From NCBI GenBank assembly GCA_003160635.1, contig PMLV01000325.1, positions 1 through 64,000 on the forward strand: DNA of 64,000 nt. Direction: 5' to 3'. Of the stretch, positions 1 through 7,084 are shown one piece after another. This stretch comes from Acidimicrobiaceae bacterium. Its GTDB lineage: Bacteria > Actinomycetota > Acidimicrobiia > Acidimicrobiales > RAAP-2. The notes below the pieces were generated by a model. It was not told where the DNA came from. It did not search any database and saw only the letters and a program-made list of their open reading frames with translations. A program made the translations under genes and the position numbers. The number at the start of each line of letters is the position of its first letter. Position 1 is the stretch's first letter.

Positions 1-69
1 GGACTTTTGGTGGCCACCAGTGCGGGCCGCTCATGGCCATAAGTGCGGACTTTCTCGTGGCCATGGACA
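1..69. mobile_element. Terminal repeat region of an IS21-like insertion sequence (element mostly outside the window)
   Basis: The first 70 bases carry short direct repeats: a GGACTTT...GTGGCCA unit begins at 1 and again at 47, and a TGGCCA..AGTGCGG unit occurs at about 10 and 34. Read on the minus strand, the block begins TGTCCATGGCCACGAGAAAG. IS21-family ends typically start with TGT and contain several subterminal repeats, which fits. No transposase is visible because the body would lie left of the window. This is an inference from repeat layout only. Confidence 0.4.
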
Positions 70-468
70 AGCGCCCTAGCTCCAGATTGACGGGCTGTCG
101 CACCCCGAGAGGAGGCGCAATGCTGAGAGCAGCCCTCTCTACGATCCTCAACAACGATGATGAGAAGTCCTGCTCGTGAGGTGGCAGTGGAGTACGGCTG
201 TAATCAAAAAAGATGTAGTCGCTAACTGAACGGCCAGGTTACGCGATCGAGTACTCGACGCTGCATCGAACAAAATGAGCAGCATTGAACCCAGGTCTTC
301 GTATGGATCCGCGACTCCGGGACGCGCGACCGGCTTAGGCGACCGTCCGTTCTATTTGGGTTCCGCTCTGTGATTCTTCGGCTCGAAGAACTCGGCGGTA
401 CAGCATCGATTTCTGGTTTGGTGACGTGCGACCCCTCCTTAGAGGCATCCCGCTCGACCCAACGAGCA
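70..468. other. Intergenic region without a convincing gene
   Basis: The frames here are short, overlap one another on both strands and show no recognisable domain. The region lies between the putative IS end and the 3' end of the DUF3800 gene. I see no terminator with a T-run. Confidence 0.5.
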
Positions 469-1257
469 TCAAAAGACGGGCACTGTCGATGCGACAACCA
501 ATGTCCGATGACTCGCGCATGCGACACACTGGCACGTGCGGTGGCTCCTGTTCAGATGTGCGAGTCCATGCTGAATCCCTCCGTCACAGTCGAATCTCGC
601 ATTGATCGTCTGGATGAAGCGGGGGTTCTTATGTTCGTAATATTGAAACGTGGCCCATGCCACGAGATCTGACGCTTGAACAAGGCGAGAGTTTTTCGAG
701 TCAACGTACAGCGGAACCTCAACAAGGCTGTTCAGCTTCCCGATCCGCGATCCCGTGGTCTTCCACTTAGGAACAAGGGTCTGGACCAGCTTTTCGTAGC
801 TGGATTCGTCTGCGATCACAAGAGATCGATGTGAATCGCCCGAGAGGTGAAACCGCGTGAGGCAAGTATCAAATCGGGCGAAAATCTCCTCATGGGCCAG
901 CTCGAGAATGTCCCGACCCCTATGCGAGTCCTTATGTACAGCGACAGCGAAATATCGCGGAGCCCTTCCGCTAGCTGAAGTCCACGTACCAAGGTGACGG
1001 AACAGCTCCCCGAGTAATGCGTGCCGCTTGGCAGTCGGAATCCGGGCCCATTCACTGCGTCCAGACCACATCGGAGAAGCATGAATCTCGATACCCGGCT
1101 CGCTCGGGAGATGCCGTCGGCAAATCGACTCAAGGCTCCTAGCGAGTGGAAAACAGTCTTCCTCGTGAAGTGCCACCCCGGAAAGCACAAAGTACTTACT
1201 CGATCCTGGCTTGGTCCCTCTCGCTTGTCCGGATTCGTCTATGTAGAGAAGGTACAA
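469..1257 (-). CDS. DUF3800 domain-containing protein
   Basis: The 262-residue product begins with the hallmark YIDESG segment (residues 5-10), in which an acidic pair follows an N-terminal beta strand. It ends with a cysteine/histidine-rich tail (HLNRSHRTCQCVACASHR), as many DUF3800 proteins do. The family is predicted to have an RNase H-like fold and is common in phage-defence and mobile regions; its reaction is not established. The conserved acidic residues suggest a metal-dependent nuclease-like role, which is inference. The gene stands alone on the minus strand and diverges from the ribbon-helix-helix gene to its right. The ATG at 1257 is the only start that keeps the first beta strand. 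Confidence 0.85.
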   Translation of the reverse strand: MYLLYIDESGQARGTKPGSSKYFVLSGVALHEEDCFPLARSLESICRRHLPSEPGIEIHASPMWSGRSEWARIPTAKRHALLGELFRHLGTWTSASGRAPRYFAVAVHKDSHRGRDILELAHEEIFARFDTCLTRFHLSGDSHRSLVIADESSYEKLVQTLVPKWKTTGSRIGKLNSLVEVPLYVDSKNSRLVQASDLVAWATFQYYEHKNPRFIQTINARFDCDGGIQHGLAHLNRSHRTCQCVACASHRTLVVASTVPVF

Positions 1258-1480
1258 AGTCCACGAGCCCTAGAAAGAGGAAAGCAGCCAGGAGGACTGC
1301 CTAACGCAAGTCCCGGCCCTAGCTGCTGATCCCACTTGGAAAGATACAGATTCCCTGGCACCAAGTCAATGGTGTGACTGCCTCCGTATCGGAATCAGTG
1401 CGTCAGATCTCGCTTCCGCGCACAATACCCGCGACCAGGCAAAAGGTATTGCGCGGTCACATAATCGCGACGTCAACCGC
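1258..1480. other. Divergent intergenic region
   Basis: This stretch separates the DUF3800 gene (minus) from the plus-strand defence-like genes. No ORF with a ribosome binding site or recognisable domain is seen. A candidate plus-strand promoter lies at its right end. Confidence 0.4.
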
Positions 1481-1509
1481 TTGACTATGCGCGTAAATGA
1501 TGCAACTAT
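1481..1509 (+). promoter_or_regulatory. Candidate sigma-70-type promoter for the 1647-4306 genes
   Basis: TTGACT at 1481-1486 is followed after 17 bases by AACTAT at 1504-1509. The spacing is ideal and the hexamers are moderate matches to -35 and -10. It is the only such pair I noticed upstream of the ribbon-helix-helix gene. Confidence 0.35.
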
Positions 1510-1646
1510 GTGATGGACAAGCGACTTCAGGAGTCAGTCAATGCTTACTTACGAAGTGTTTATCCAGGTAAATAACGCATACAGCATACGATTGTGGCAA
1601 AAGTCCACGAGAGGCCATCGCCTCACGATTTGGAGGAGTTCATTCC

Positions 1647-1871
1647 ATGGCACGTCCCACCACTACCGCGAAGCGGGTTACCGCAAGCCTGCGCGACCCA
1701 GACGTTCAGAACCTCGAGGAAGTGGCCGAATCAACTCGCCTCTCCAGCAACGATGCCATTCGGAAGGCACTGGCCACCGAGGCGTTTGTGCAGCGAGTGA
1801 TAGCCAGCGGCGGAAAGATTCTTGTACAGAGCGAGGACGGAGAAGTCCGGGAGGTTGCATTCGTGAGTTAG
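1647..1871 (+). CDS. Small ribbon-helix-helix (CopG/Arc-like) DNA-binding protein
   Basis: The 74-residue protein has a basic N-terminal strand (KRVTASLRDPDVQNLE) followed by two helices (EEVAESTRLSSNDAIRKAL). This is the layout of ribbon-helix-helix regulators that act as antitoxins or local repressors. The start is supported by GGAGGAG about 10 bases upstream of the ATG. It is the first gene of a plus-strand set with a membrane protein, a TIR/NDT-like protein and an ImmA/IrrE peptidase. An autoregulator or antitoxin-like role is inferred; no cognate toxin of the usual families follows directly. Confidence 0.6.
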   Translation: MARPTTTAKRVTASLRDPDVQNLEEVAESTRLSSNDAIRKALATEAFVQRVIASGGKILVQSEDGEVREVAFVS

Positions 1872-1902
1872 TCAACACTCCGATTCAAAACAAGGCGTCG
1901 CC

Positions 1903-2214
1903 GTGACCACCGGCGACGATGACCTTCCTCCAGAGAGCCTGGGGCCCGCAAGCGCCAACGTGCTTCGACCCACTTTTGGTGTGCGATTCGATCCGGAGCC
2001 CCGGAGAGAGAGCGTAAGGGGAATCGTCGCACTTGGGTCAGTCGTGTTGTTCGCACTGGTAGTTCTCATTGTTCTCTGTTCTGTGTGTTTCGGCCATCAA
2101 CAATGGACACATCTTCAAGGAGTGACCGCCGCAATCCTGCCTGCGGTTACATCAGTGACGGGAAGCACCGTCGGCTTTTACTTCGGCACGCGAGACAAGG
2201 ATGACCATCGATGA
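1903..2214 (+). CDS. Small two-helix membrane protein
   Basis: The 103-residue product, starting at GTG, has an acidic N-terminal region of about 40 residues. A strong membrane helix follows at about 41-63 (GIVALGSVVLFALVVLIVL), then a second hydrophobic segment at about 74-95 and a short charged tail. It matches no family I recognise. Its stop overlaps the start of the next gene (2211), so the two are probably translationally coupled. Next to a putative NAD/nucleotide-acting protein and a protease, it could be a membrane anchor or effector. That role is inference from context only. Confidence 0.55.
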   Translation: MTTGDDDLPPESLGPASANVLRPTFGVRFDPEPRRESVRGIVALGSVVLFALVVLIVLCSVCFGHQQWTHLQGVTAAILPAVTSVTGSTVGFYFGTRDKDDHR

Positions 2215-3551
2215 CGTCTGCTCAGTTTCACATCTTTGCTCCAACACTGAAGCAAGTCGAAGAGGCAGTACGTCGAACGTTTCCGGATCGGCAGATCCCG
2301 GCCGATCTGTACGACAAGCGCTCAAGCGCAGCGTACGTTCGAACCGGAATCAAGGCTTCCACGAATTTTTCGGAGCCTCGCCTTGAGTCACAGCTTTGGA
2401 ACTCCGCAAAGTACGCACTTCTTGGGACGGCGGCGTACAACTTGACCTCCGATGTGAATCGAAACCTAAAGGTAGGACCACATCTCCTCGAAGTTTGGCT
2501 CGGCGAGCTCGACATCGGTTGGAGGTTCTCAGTATCTCGGCAAGAGATGCGAGATCTGGAATGTGTTCTCTCTCAAGTTCCGCCCGCCCCGCGCTGCGCT
2601 GAAGCACCGGTCCTTGACTGGGTCGGGAATTGGGTCCTAAACGCGTTGATGGACCCGCATCGCGGATCCCTCGGACAGGTGCTGGGCGTCGAAATTCAAT
2701 CAGAGCCAGTGCGGGCCTTCATCGCATGCGCCATGTCCGATCCTCCCGATGACGAAGTCGAACAGCTGTTGGGCGTTTCTGATTCCTTTGCTCGGATATT
2801 GAGTGCAGCCGGAATACTCTGCTATCAGCCGCTACTCACTCATGACCCTCGTAAAGATCGCGAGGCCGCTGATCATCCGAGCAACAGAACCCTAAATGAA
2901 CGCCAAATCGCGTCATGCGACCTGGTCATCGTCATTGCGGATCGTCCCGCATATGGGCTTGGCGTGGTGGATTCCTTCGCATTGAAGTACGGAGCCCACA
3001 TAGTGCTCGTTAGTGGAGGACTTCCTATTTCTCCAATGATTGTTGGAAGTGTCCCGCCTCCATTTCAAATCGCGCTCGGACCCGATGCGACATCTGAGTT
3101 CAAGGAATACCTGTCATCTAACATGATCGGGCTACGACACGAGTCCCTTGAACGTCGGGAAGCTCAGCGGCGCGCAAGAGTGGAGCTCAATGCCTACAGA
3201 GATCGCCTGGCAGGTCTGTCGATTGAACAGCTAGAGCGACACAGGAAGGTGCGCATGGCAAGAGAACGATTCAGGCAGCTCATTTCAGATGCCGACCTCT
3301 TCGACGGGATGAGCCATCGGGAATACCGGGTCTTGATGGACCTTGTGGATGACAACGTACCTTTGCCGGAACTGACATTTGATGAGCTGCGTGCCCTCTA
3401 TCGAGCGGAGTTCGAACTCGGATGGGACACATCTCTGACTCCCGAGATAGCCCGAATTGGCCGTGGGGTGCTGGTGTCAGGAAAACAGCGATTCGAACCT
3501 GAGAACTTTCAATTCTGGATCGAGATGTACCGGCGCCTCAAAGCTTCATGA
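2211..3551 (+). CDS. Protein with a nucleoside 2-deoxyribosyltransferase-like (TIR-like) domain
   Basis: The product has 446 residues. Residues 1-150 match nothing I know. From about residue 163 a Rossmann-like alpha/beta unit begins (VRAFIACAMSD), passes through an ILSAAGILCYQP segment and reaches a characteristic core (ASCDLVIVIADRP..GLGVVDSFALKYG..IVLV). This resembles the 'aDlvva..d....E.gyA...gkPv' signature of nucleoside deoxyribosyltransferases, a fold close to TIR-like NAD consumers in bacterial immunity. The usual catalytic glutamate position reads as Asp (VVDSFALKYG), so activity is uncertain. A charged helical segment and an all-helical C-terminal part follow. The gene overlaps its neighbours on both sides (ATGA with ImmA). 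Role in defence is inferred. Confidence 0.6.
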   Translation: MTSAQFHIFAPTLKQVEEAVRRTFPDRQIPADLYDKRSSAAYVRTGIKASTNFSEPRLESQLWNSAKYALLGTAAYNLTSDVNRNLKVGPHLLEVWLGELDIGWRFSVSRQEMRDLECVLSQVPPAPRCAEAPVLDWVGNWVLNALMDPHRGSLGQVLGVEIQSEPVRAFIACAMSDPPDDEVEQLLGVSDSFARILSAAGILCYQPLLTHDPRKDREAADHPSNRTLNERQIASCDLVIVIADRPAYGLGVVDSFALKYGAHIVLVSGGLPISPMIVGSVPPPFQIALGPDATSEFKEYLSSNMIGLRHESLERREAQRRARVELNAYRDRLAGLSIEQLERHRKVRMARERFRQLISDADLFDGMSHREYRVLMDLVDDNVPLPELTFDELRALYRAEFELGWDTSLTPEIARIGRGVLVSGKQRFEPENFQFWIEMYRRLKAS

Positions 3552-4306
3552 CTCTTCCTGAGTGGTCCGAGGCAGCGGCCGCTGGGTTCGCTAACCGACA
3601 CTCACTGCGCCCGCCGTTGTCACCTGAGCTGCTTGTAGGTGTTATTGAACGCCATCATCGGGTTTGCTTGGACCCAACCCTGATCGAGGACGGCCGCCTA
3701 GATCTCGACGGGGATGGTTGGAGGGTGTCAGTCAACCCCCGCCGTCCAAGATCACGTCAAACTTTCACTCTCGCTCATGAGATCGCGCACCTCCTTCTTG
3801 CTACCCACGGCGTGACTCAGGACGACGAGGAATTGTGGTGCAATGACTTTGCGGCAGAGCTTCTAATGCCCCGATCGTTGGTTGAAAGGATATGCCGCCC
3901 CTATTTTGAGGACATTGGCCAACTCCGGCATCTTTCACACGCCGCAGGAGTGAGTATGTCGGCTGCACTGATCCGGGTTCGAAATCTCTGCGAGTGGCGT
4001 TCCGGCTTACTGACGTTCGAGTTCCTCAAGCAGGAACGACGTTGGATTATTTCAGGAATCACAGCTTTTCCTTCAAACTTGAAAAATCGTATCTTTACCT
4101 CTGACTCATGCGGAGAGGTACTGCAACGGAGTTCAACTCTTCGCATCGCCCGATTGCCGATGACGATTGGAGCACGGCCGGTGTCAGTGCGCGTGCAGCT
4201 CAGCGGCGATGGTTCCCGCCGTTTCGCGTTAGTAAGTCCCAGCGAGATCAGTAAGGTAGCTGCCCAGCCCAACAGCAACTACGGTCGACCAATTGCTCCT
4301 GGGTAG
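3548..4306 (+). CDS. ImmA/IrrE-family zinc metallopeptidase
   Basis: The 252-residue product carries the gluzincin motif HEIAH at residues 77-81. It is followed by NDFAAELLMP (about residue 100), where the acidic third-ligand region and the family-typical FAAELLMP helix are clear. ImmA/IrrE peptidases cleave repressors or regulators, for example ImmR of ICEBs1 or DdrO in Deinococcus. No Xre domain is fused here. The C-terminal 130 residues have no feature I recognise and may sense a signal. The gene starts inside the previous one (ATGA at 3548-3551), showing tight coupling to the TIR/NDT-like protein. The ribbon-helix-helix protein at 1647 could be its substrate; that is inference. Confidence 0.85.
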   Translation: MTLPEWSEAAAAGFANRHSLRPPLSPELLVGVIERHHRVCLDPTLIEDGRLDLDGDGWRVSVNPRRPRSRQTFTLAHEIAHLLLATHGVTQDDEELWCNDFAAELLMPRSLVERICRPYFEDIGQLRHLSHAAGVSMSAALIRVRNLCEWRSGLLTFEFLKQERRWIISGITAFPSNLKNRIFTSDSCGEVLQRSSTLRIARLPMTIGARPVSVRVQLSGDGSRRFALVSPSEISKVAAQPNSNYGRPIAPG

Positions 4307-4408
4307 CCGACTTCGCCTACGGGGGTGGGTGCTCACGCGACCTCAGCTCTGTAACGTTTCAGGGCACTACATCTAGTCACCCTCTACGAACGACGGATCA
4401 ACCGAGAG

Positions 4409-4648
4409 CTAAACCGTCGATATGTCCGCCTGACCGGGCGGCCGCTTCAGTACAGGGTCGAACTCTTCAAGCCACAGATTGAATTCGACGCGATGATCCT
4501 CCATCCACTTAATCAAGTCTCCATATCGAAACGTCGGCGGTCCAAAGGGTCCCTCGGTTAGCACGACGCCAGAGCGGTCGAGTAGGACGTTGGCCGACTC
4601 CATCCCTACCATCGCCTCCAGGGCTATAGACGTGACGAGATGGAGCAC
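4409..4648 (-). CDS. Small hypothetical protein
   Basis: This 79-residue frame starts at GTG; a TGA seven codons upstream limits any extension. It has a mixed hydrophobic/acidic composition and ends just after the ImmA gene on the opposite strand. I do not recognise a domain. The aromatic-rich stretch IKWMEDHRVEFNLWLEEFDP looks protein-like rather than random. It could be the 3' remnant of a longer gene. Confidence 0.35.
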   Translation of the reverse strand: MLHLVTSIALEAMVGMESANVLLDRSGVVLTEGPFGPPTFRYGDLIKWMEDHRVEFNLWLEEFDPVLKRPPGQADISTV

Positions 4649-5081
4649 CGTCCCGTCAGGAATTCTTCAGTGGGATGGTTGAGCGGTACCCCCACCGGAT
4701 CAGTCCCTACATTGTCTGGCTGACTGCGGTGCGACTCTTCGGTGAATGAGTCACAGCGCCAGCGCTCGCGAGTTTGAATTTCCCGCCGCTCGAGATAGGT
4801 CGCCTGCGATAAGTATCGCTCGTTCTCGCTACTAACCGACCGACAGCTTGGGTTTAGCCAAACATATGTTCGACTAGATTAGGGACTCGTTGTGTTTCCC
4901 CCCGGCGGCCGCCTCGGTGTAGGTGATCCAGGGCATGTAACCGATTCTCCGAAACCACTCCATTACCGGGGCCCCTCGTTGTCGCCAGCGAGCAAGCCCA
5001 CCCTCGCGCCTAGCGCCTATCATGAGACTACGCGACGTCCGTACTGAGTGCTGAGTGCGGGCCCGCAGAGCTGTCCCCTGC
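4649..5081. other. Intergenic region downstream of the ubiquitin-like operon
   Basis: I see no gene in this stretch. It contains a small interrupted palindrome, TTGGGTTTAGCCAA at about 4850, and lies where transcripts of the 5082-11606 operon should end. No classical T-tailed hairpin is evident. Confidence 0.4.
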
Positions 5082-5504
5082 TTAGAGCCTGAGCCACCCC
5101 CGGAGCCGACGGCGGACGGGTCGGCACACCGACGCCGCTACTCCAGCTTCGGCCTCTTCTCGCTGAGTGAAGTAGGCCTCGCGGCCGCGGTCGTCACGCT
5201 TACGGCCGGCGACAACCTGCTCGTCGGTCCAAGCGCCGGACCACCGAATCTTATCTCGCTTGATCCAGTAATGAGACCTGCAAGGGAAGCCCCAGTTTCC
5301 TATCGAAGGTGTTAGCGACACCGTGTCTCCGTCGAACACCAGGTGCCAGTCGGCCGGCGTAATCGGGGTAACCACTTTGTTTCCACATCCGCAAGCGCAT
5401 CGGTGCACCGCTGTTGCGAAGGGAATGGAGACATAGAGAACACCCTCGGCAAGCTCGGACGGCACGTACTTCACGAATTCGTGCTTGATCGAGGTACGTT
5501 TCAC
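5082..5504 (-). CDS. DUF6527 family protein of a ubiquitin-like operon
   Basis: The 140-residue product has a Cys cluster C36-x-C38-x-C40 (CACGCG) and a second conserved block PCRSHYWI with Cys75 and His78. Together they look like a metal-binding site. This arrangement is typical of DUF6527 proteins, which are found beside multiubiquitin and ThiF/E1 genes in bacteria. A role as metal-dependent processing or de-conjugating enzyme has been suggested by context for such genes; here it is inference. The gene is the last of the operon and overlaps the E1-like gene by 4 bases (start 5504, previous stop 5501). The basic C-terminal 30 residues are poorly conserved in character. Confidence 0.8.
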   Translation of the reverse strand: MKRTSIKHEFVKYVPSELAEGVLYVSIPFATAVHRCACGCGNKVVTPITPADWHLVFDGDTVSLTPSIGNWGFPCRSHYWIKRDKIRWSGAWTDEQVVAGRKRDDRGREAYFTQREEAEAGVAASVCRPVRRRLRGWLRL

Positions 5505-6682
5505 GACGCCCTGTCATCATTAAGGAGGTGGTTCCCGTCGATGGTGTAGACCGAGAACAGCTCGTGCTCAAAATCGGCGTAGAAGCCATACAGCTTCTTC
5601 CATTTGAGTACCGCAAGAACCGCATTAAGGGCGTTTAGATCTGCGATTTGGATGTTGCTGTCGTACTCGTCGCCTTCAGCATCGGCGAAGGACAGCCGTT
5701 GACCCTCCCAGATGTGTCGTCGGTGGGACGGGATGCTGGAAGTTACTCGCACGATGCCAGCCAGCGCGTCACCGGTTCTGTATACGCCCATACCGGCATC
5801 GATGAACGGAAGGTCATACTCCTCGAGCTTCTCGACGACGAGCTTTTTCGACGGACCTGAGTCCATCGCCAAAAAGACGAACGTCATTTCCTTCAACTGG
5901 GCGACGTTGGTCTCGTCAATGTTCACCGAGTGGGCGACGATGCCACGACGCATTGCATCGTATTTGCGCTGGAAGTACTCCGCTTTTGACGGTGAGGTTT
6001 GCAGCTCTTCGAGCGAGGCGGCACCAGGGGCCCGGAACGCATTGTGAGTAAACAGCGTGTCTCCGTCGTAGAGATGGATCTCTTCGATCGGGGTCTTGGC
6101 AATGAGGTCGAGGATGTAGGAGCCGGTGCCGCCGAGACCGACAATCGCCACTTTGGTCAGGGCCAGCTTGCTGGTTAGGTGGCTGATCTGGGCCCGGCTC
6201 GACGCTGTGTCTAGATAGCGGAAGACCGAATCTTCTTCGCTGGCAGGCATGACTGGGAAGATCTTTGCCGTTGCCGCAGGGTCAATAGCCTGCGCCCAGC
6301 CGGAGACCATATTCACGTAGGCCGTGATCTTTGCGTGGTAGTCCGGGTAGCCCTCAGGCGGCTTGCTCGAAAAGACACAGTCGGCGATGAGCCCCTCGGC
6401 GACTGGCGTCCGACCCTTACTGTTGATGATGTTCGTGAGCTCAGACCCTCGGTTGTCGCAAGGGATGCCTCCAGCGAACGACACCACGTGAGTGCTCGGT
6501 CTGACCGTGGTGGTGCCGCTCGTCGAAAGCTCGGAGACAATGGTCCCGTACGCCACCTGACTGGCCGAGGTCACGTAGGGGACCCGCTTGACAAGGAGAT
6601 AGTTCGAGCGGATCTCGATGTCATAGCCCTCGTCCTGAAGGCGTTGGAGGTCGAGGCTATGACTTACCAGTTGGCGTGACAT
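5501..6682 (-). CDS. E1-like ThiF/MoeB-family adenylyltransferase with DUF6791-type N-terminal domain
   Basis: The 393-residue protein has two parts. Residues 1-170 form the DUF6791-type domain, with FSSKPPEGYPDYHAKIT at about 104-120 and cysteines at 75 and 102. Residues 175-393 form the ThiF/E1 Rossmann domain, with GLGGTG at 182-187, YDGD at 205-208 and HNAFRAPG at 213-220. The last two match the nucleotide-binding and Asn/Arg positions of E1 enzymes. Such proteins adenylate the C terminus of a ubiquitin-like protein, here presumably the product of the adjacent 6657-6938 gene. No separate E2 gene exists, so the N-terminal domain may supply transfer function (inference). The start was set at the ATG at 6682, overlapping the upstream gene by 26 bases; a frame extension to 6742 would overlap it far more. 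Confidence 0.88.
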   Translation of the reverse strand: MSRQLVSHSLDLQRLQDEGYDIEIRSNYLLVKRVPYVTSASQVAYGTIVSELSTSGTTTVRPSTHVVSFAGGIPCDNRGSELTNIINSKGRTPVAEGLIADCVFSSKPPEGYPDYHAKITAYVNMVSGWAQAIDPAATAKIFPVMPASEEDSVFRYLDTASSRAQISHLTSKLALTKVAIVGLGGTGSYILDLIAKTPIEEIHLYDGDTLFTHNAFRAPGAASLEELQTSPSKAEYFQRKYDAMRRGIVAHSVNIDETNVAQLKEMTFVFLAMDSGPSKKLVVEKLEEYDLPFIDAGMGVYRTGDALAGIVRVTSSIPSHRRHIWEGQRLSFADAEGDEYDSNIQIADLNALNAVLAVLKWKKLYGFYADFEHELFSVYTIDGNHLLNDDRAS

Positions 6683-6938
6683 TGAAGGTCGTGCCTTCCT
6701 GCTTGACGGTGACAAGTTCCCCCTCGACGAGGATCCCTTCATGCTTGGGGGCTTCGGCGTTGCGGTAAGTCACGGTGTAGGTCGTCCCTTGGTCGGGTCG
6801 AGTCGGGTAAGCGATAGCGACGACTTCGGTGTACGACACTTCCTGGTGCGGAACGACCGCCAACTCGCCATTGATGACGATGGCGTACTCAGTGTGGCGG
6901 GCTTCATCCTCGGGCGTCGAGGTAGCGGCTTCGCTCAT
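6657..6938 (-). CDS. Multiubiquitin-domain protein
   Basis: The 93-residue product has an acidic 20-residue leader followed by one beta-grasp unit that reads through the multiubiquitin family pattern: YAIVINGE, VSYTEVVAIAY, YTVTYRNA, EGILVEGELVTVKQEG, FNVTPTGKS. The protein lacks a C-terminal Gly-Gly and ends in GKS, as multiubiquitin proteins commonly do. It is likely the modifier or scaffold acted on by the E1-like enzyme encoded just downstream. The ATG at 6938 was chosen because AAAGGAG lies 7-8 bases upstream; a start at 6968 has no such site. A 146-base gap to the ATPase gene upstream could hold an internal promoter. Confidence 0.88.
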   Translation of the reverse strand: MSEAATSTPEDEARHTEYAIVINGELAVVPHQEVSYTEVVAIAYPTRPDQGTTYTVTYRNAEAPKHEGILVEGELVTVKQEGTTFNVTPTGKS

Positions 6939-7084
6939 GACAAAGCTCCTTTCTGTGGTTGCCGGCACGGCTGGAGGGCCAACTGCGCCTGTGCCCTCTT
7001 CGTACGTCGGACCGACATCGCGCGTCCGCTCGAAGTGGATTCCAGAGGACGATCTGCCAAGAAAGATGGCTGAACTACGCGCTC

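Noticed and set aside
1021-1329. Plus-strand frame opposite the DUF3800 gene
   Set aside because: It is a shadow of a gene with a clear YIDESG motif and has no ribosome site.
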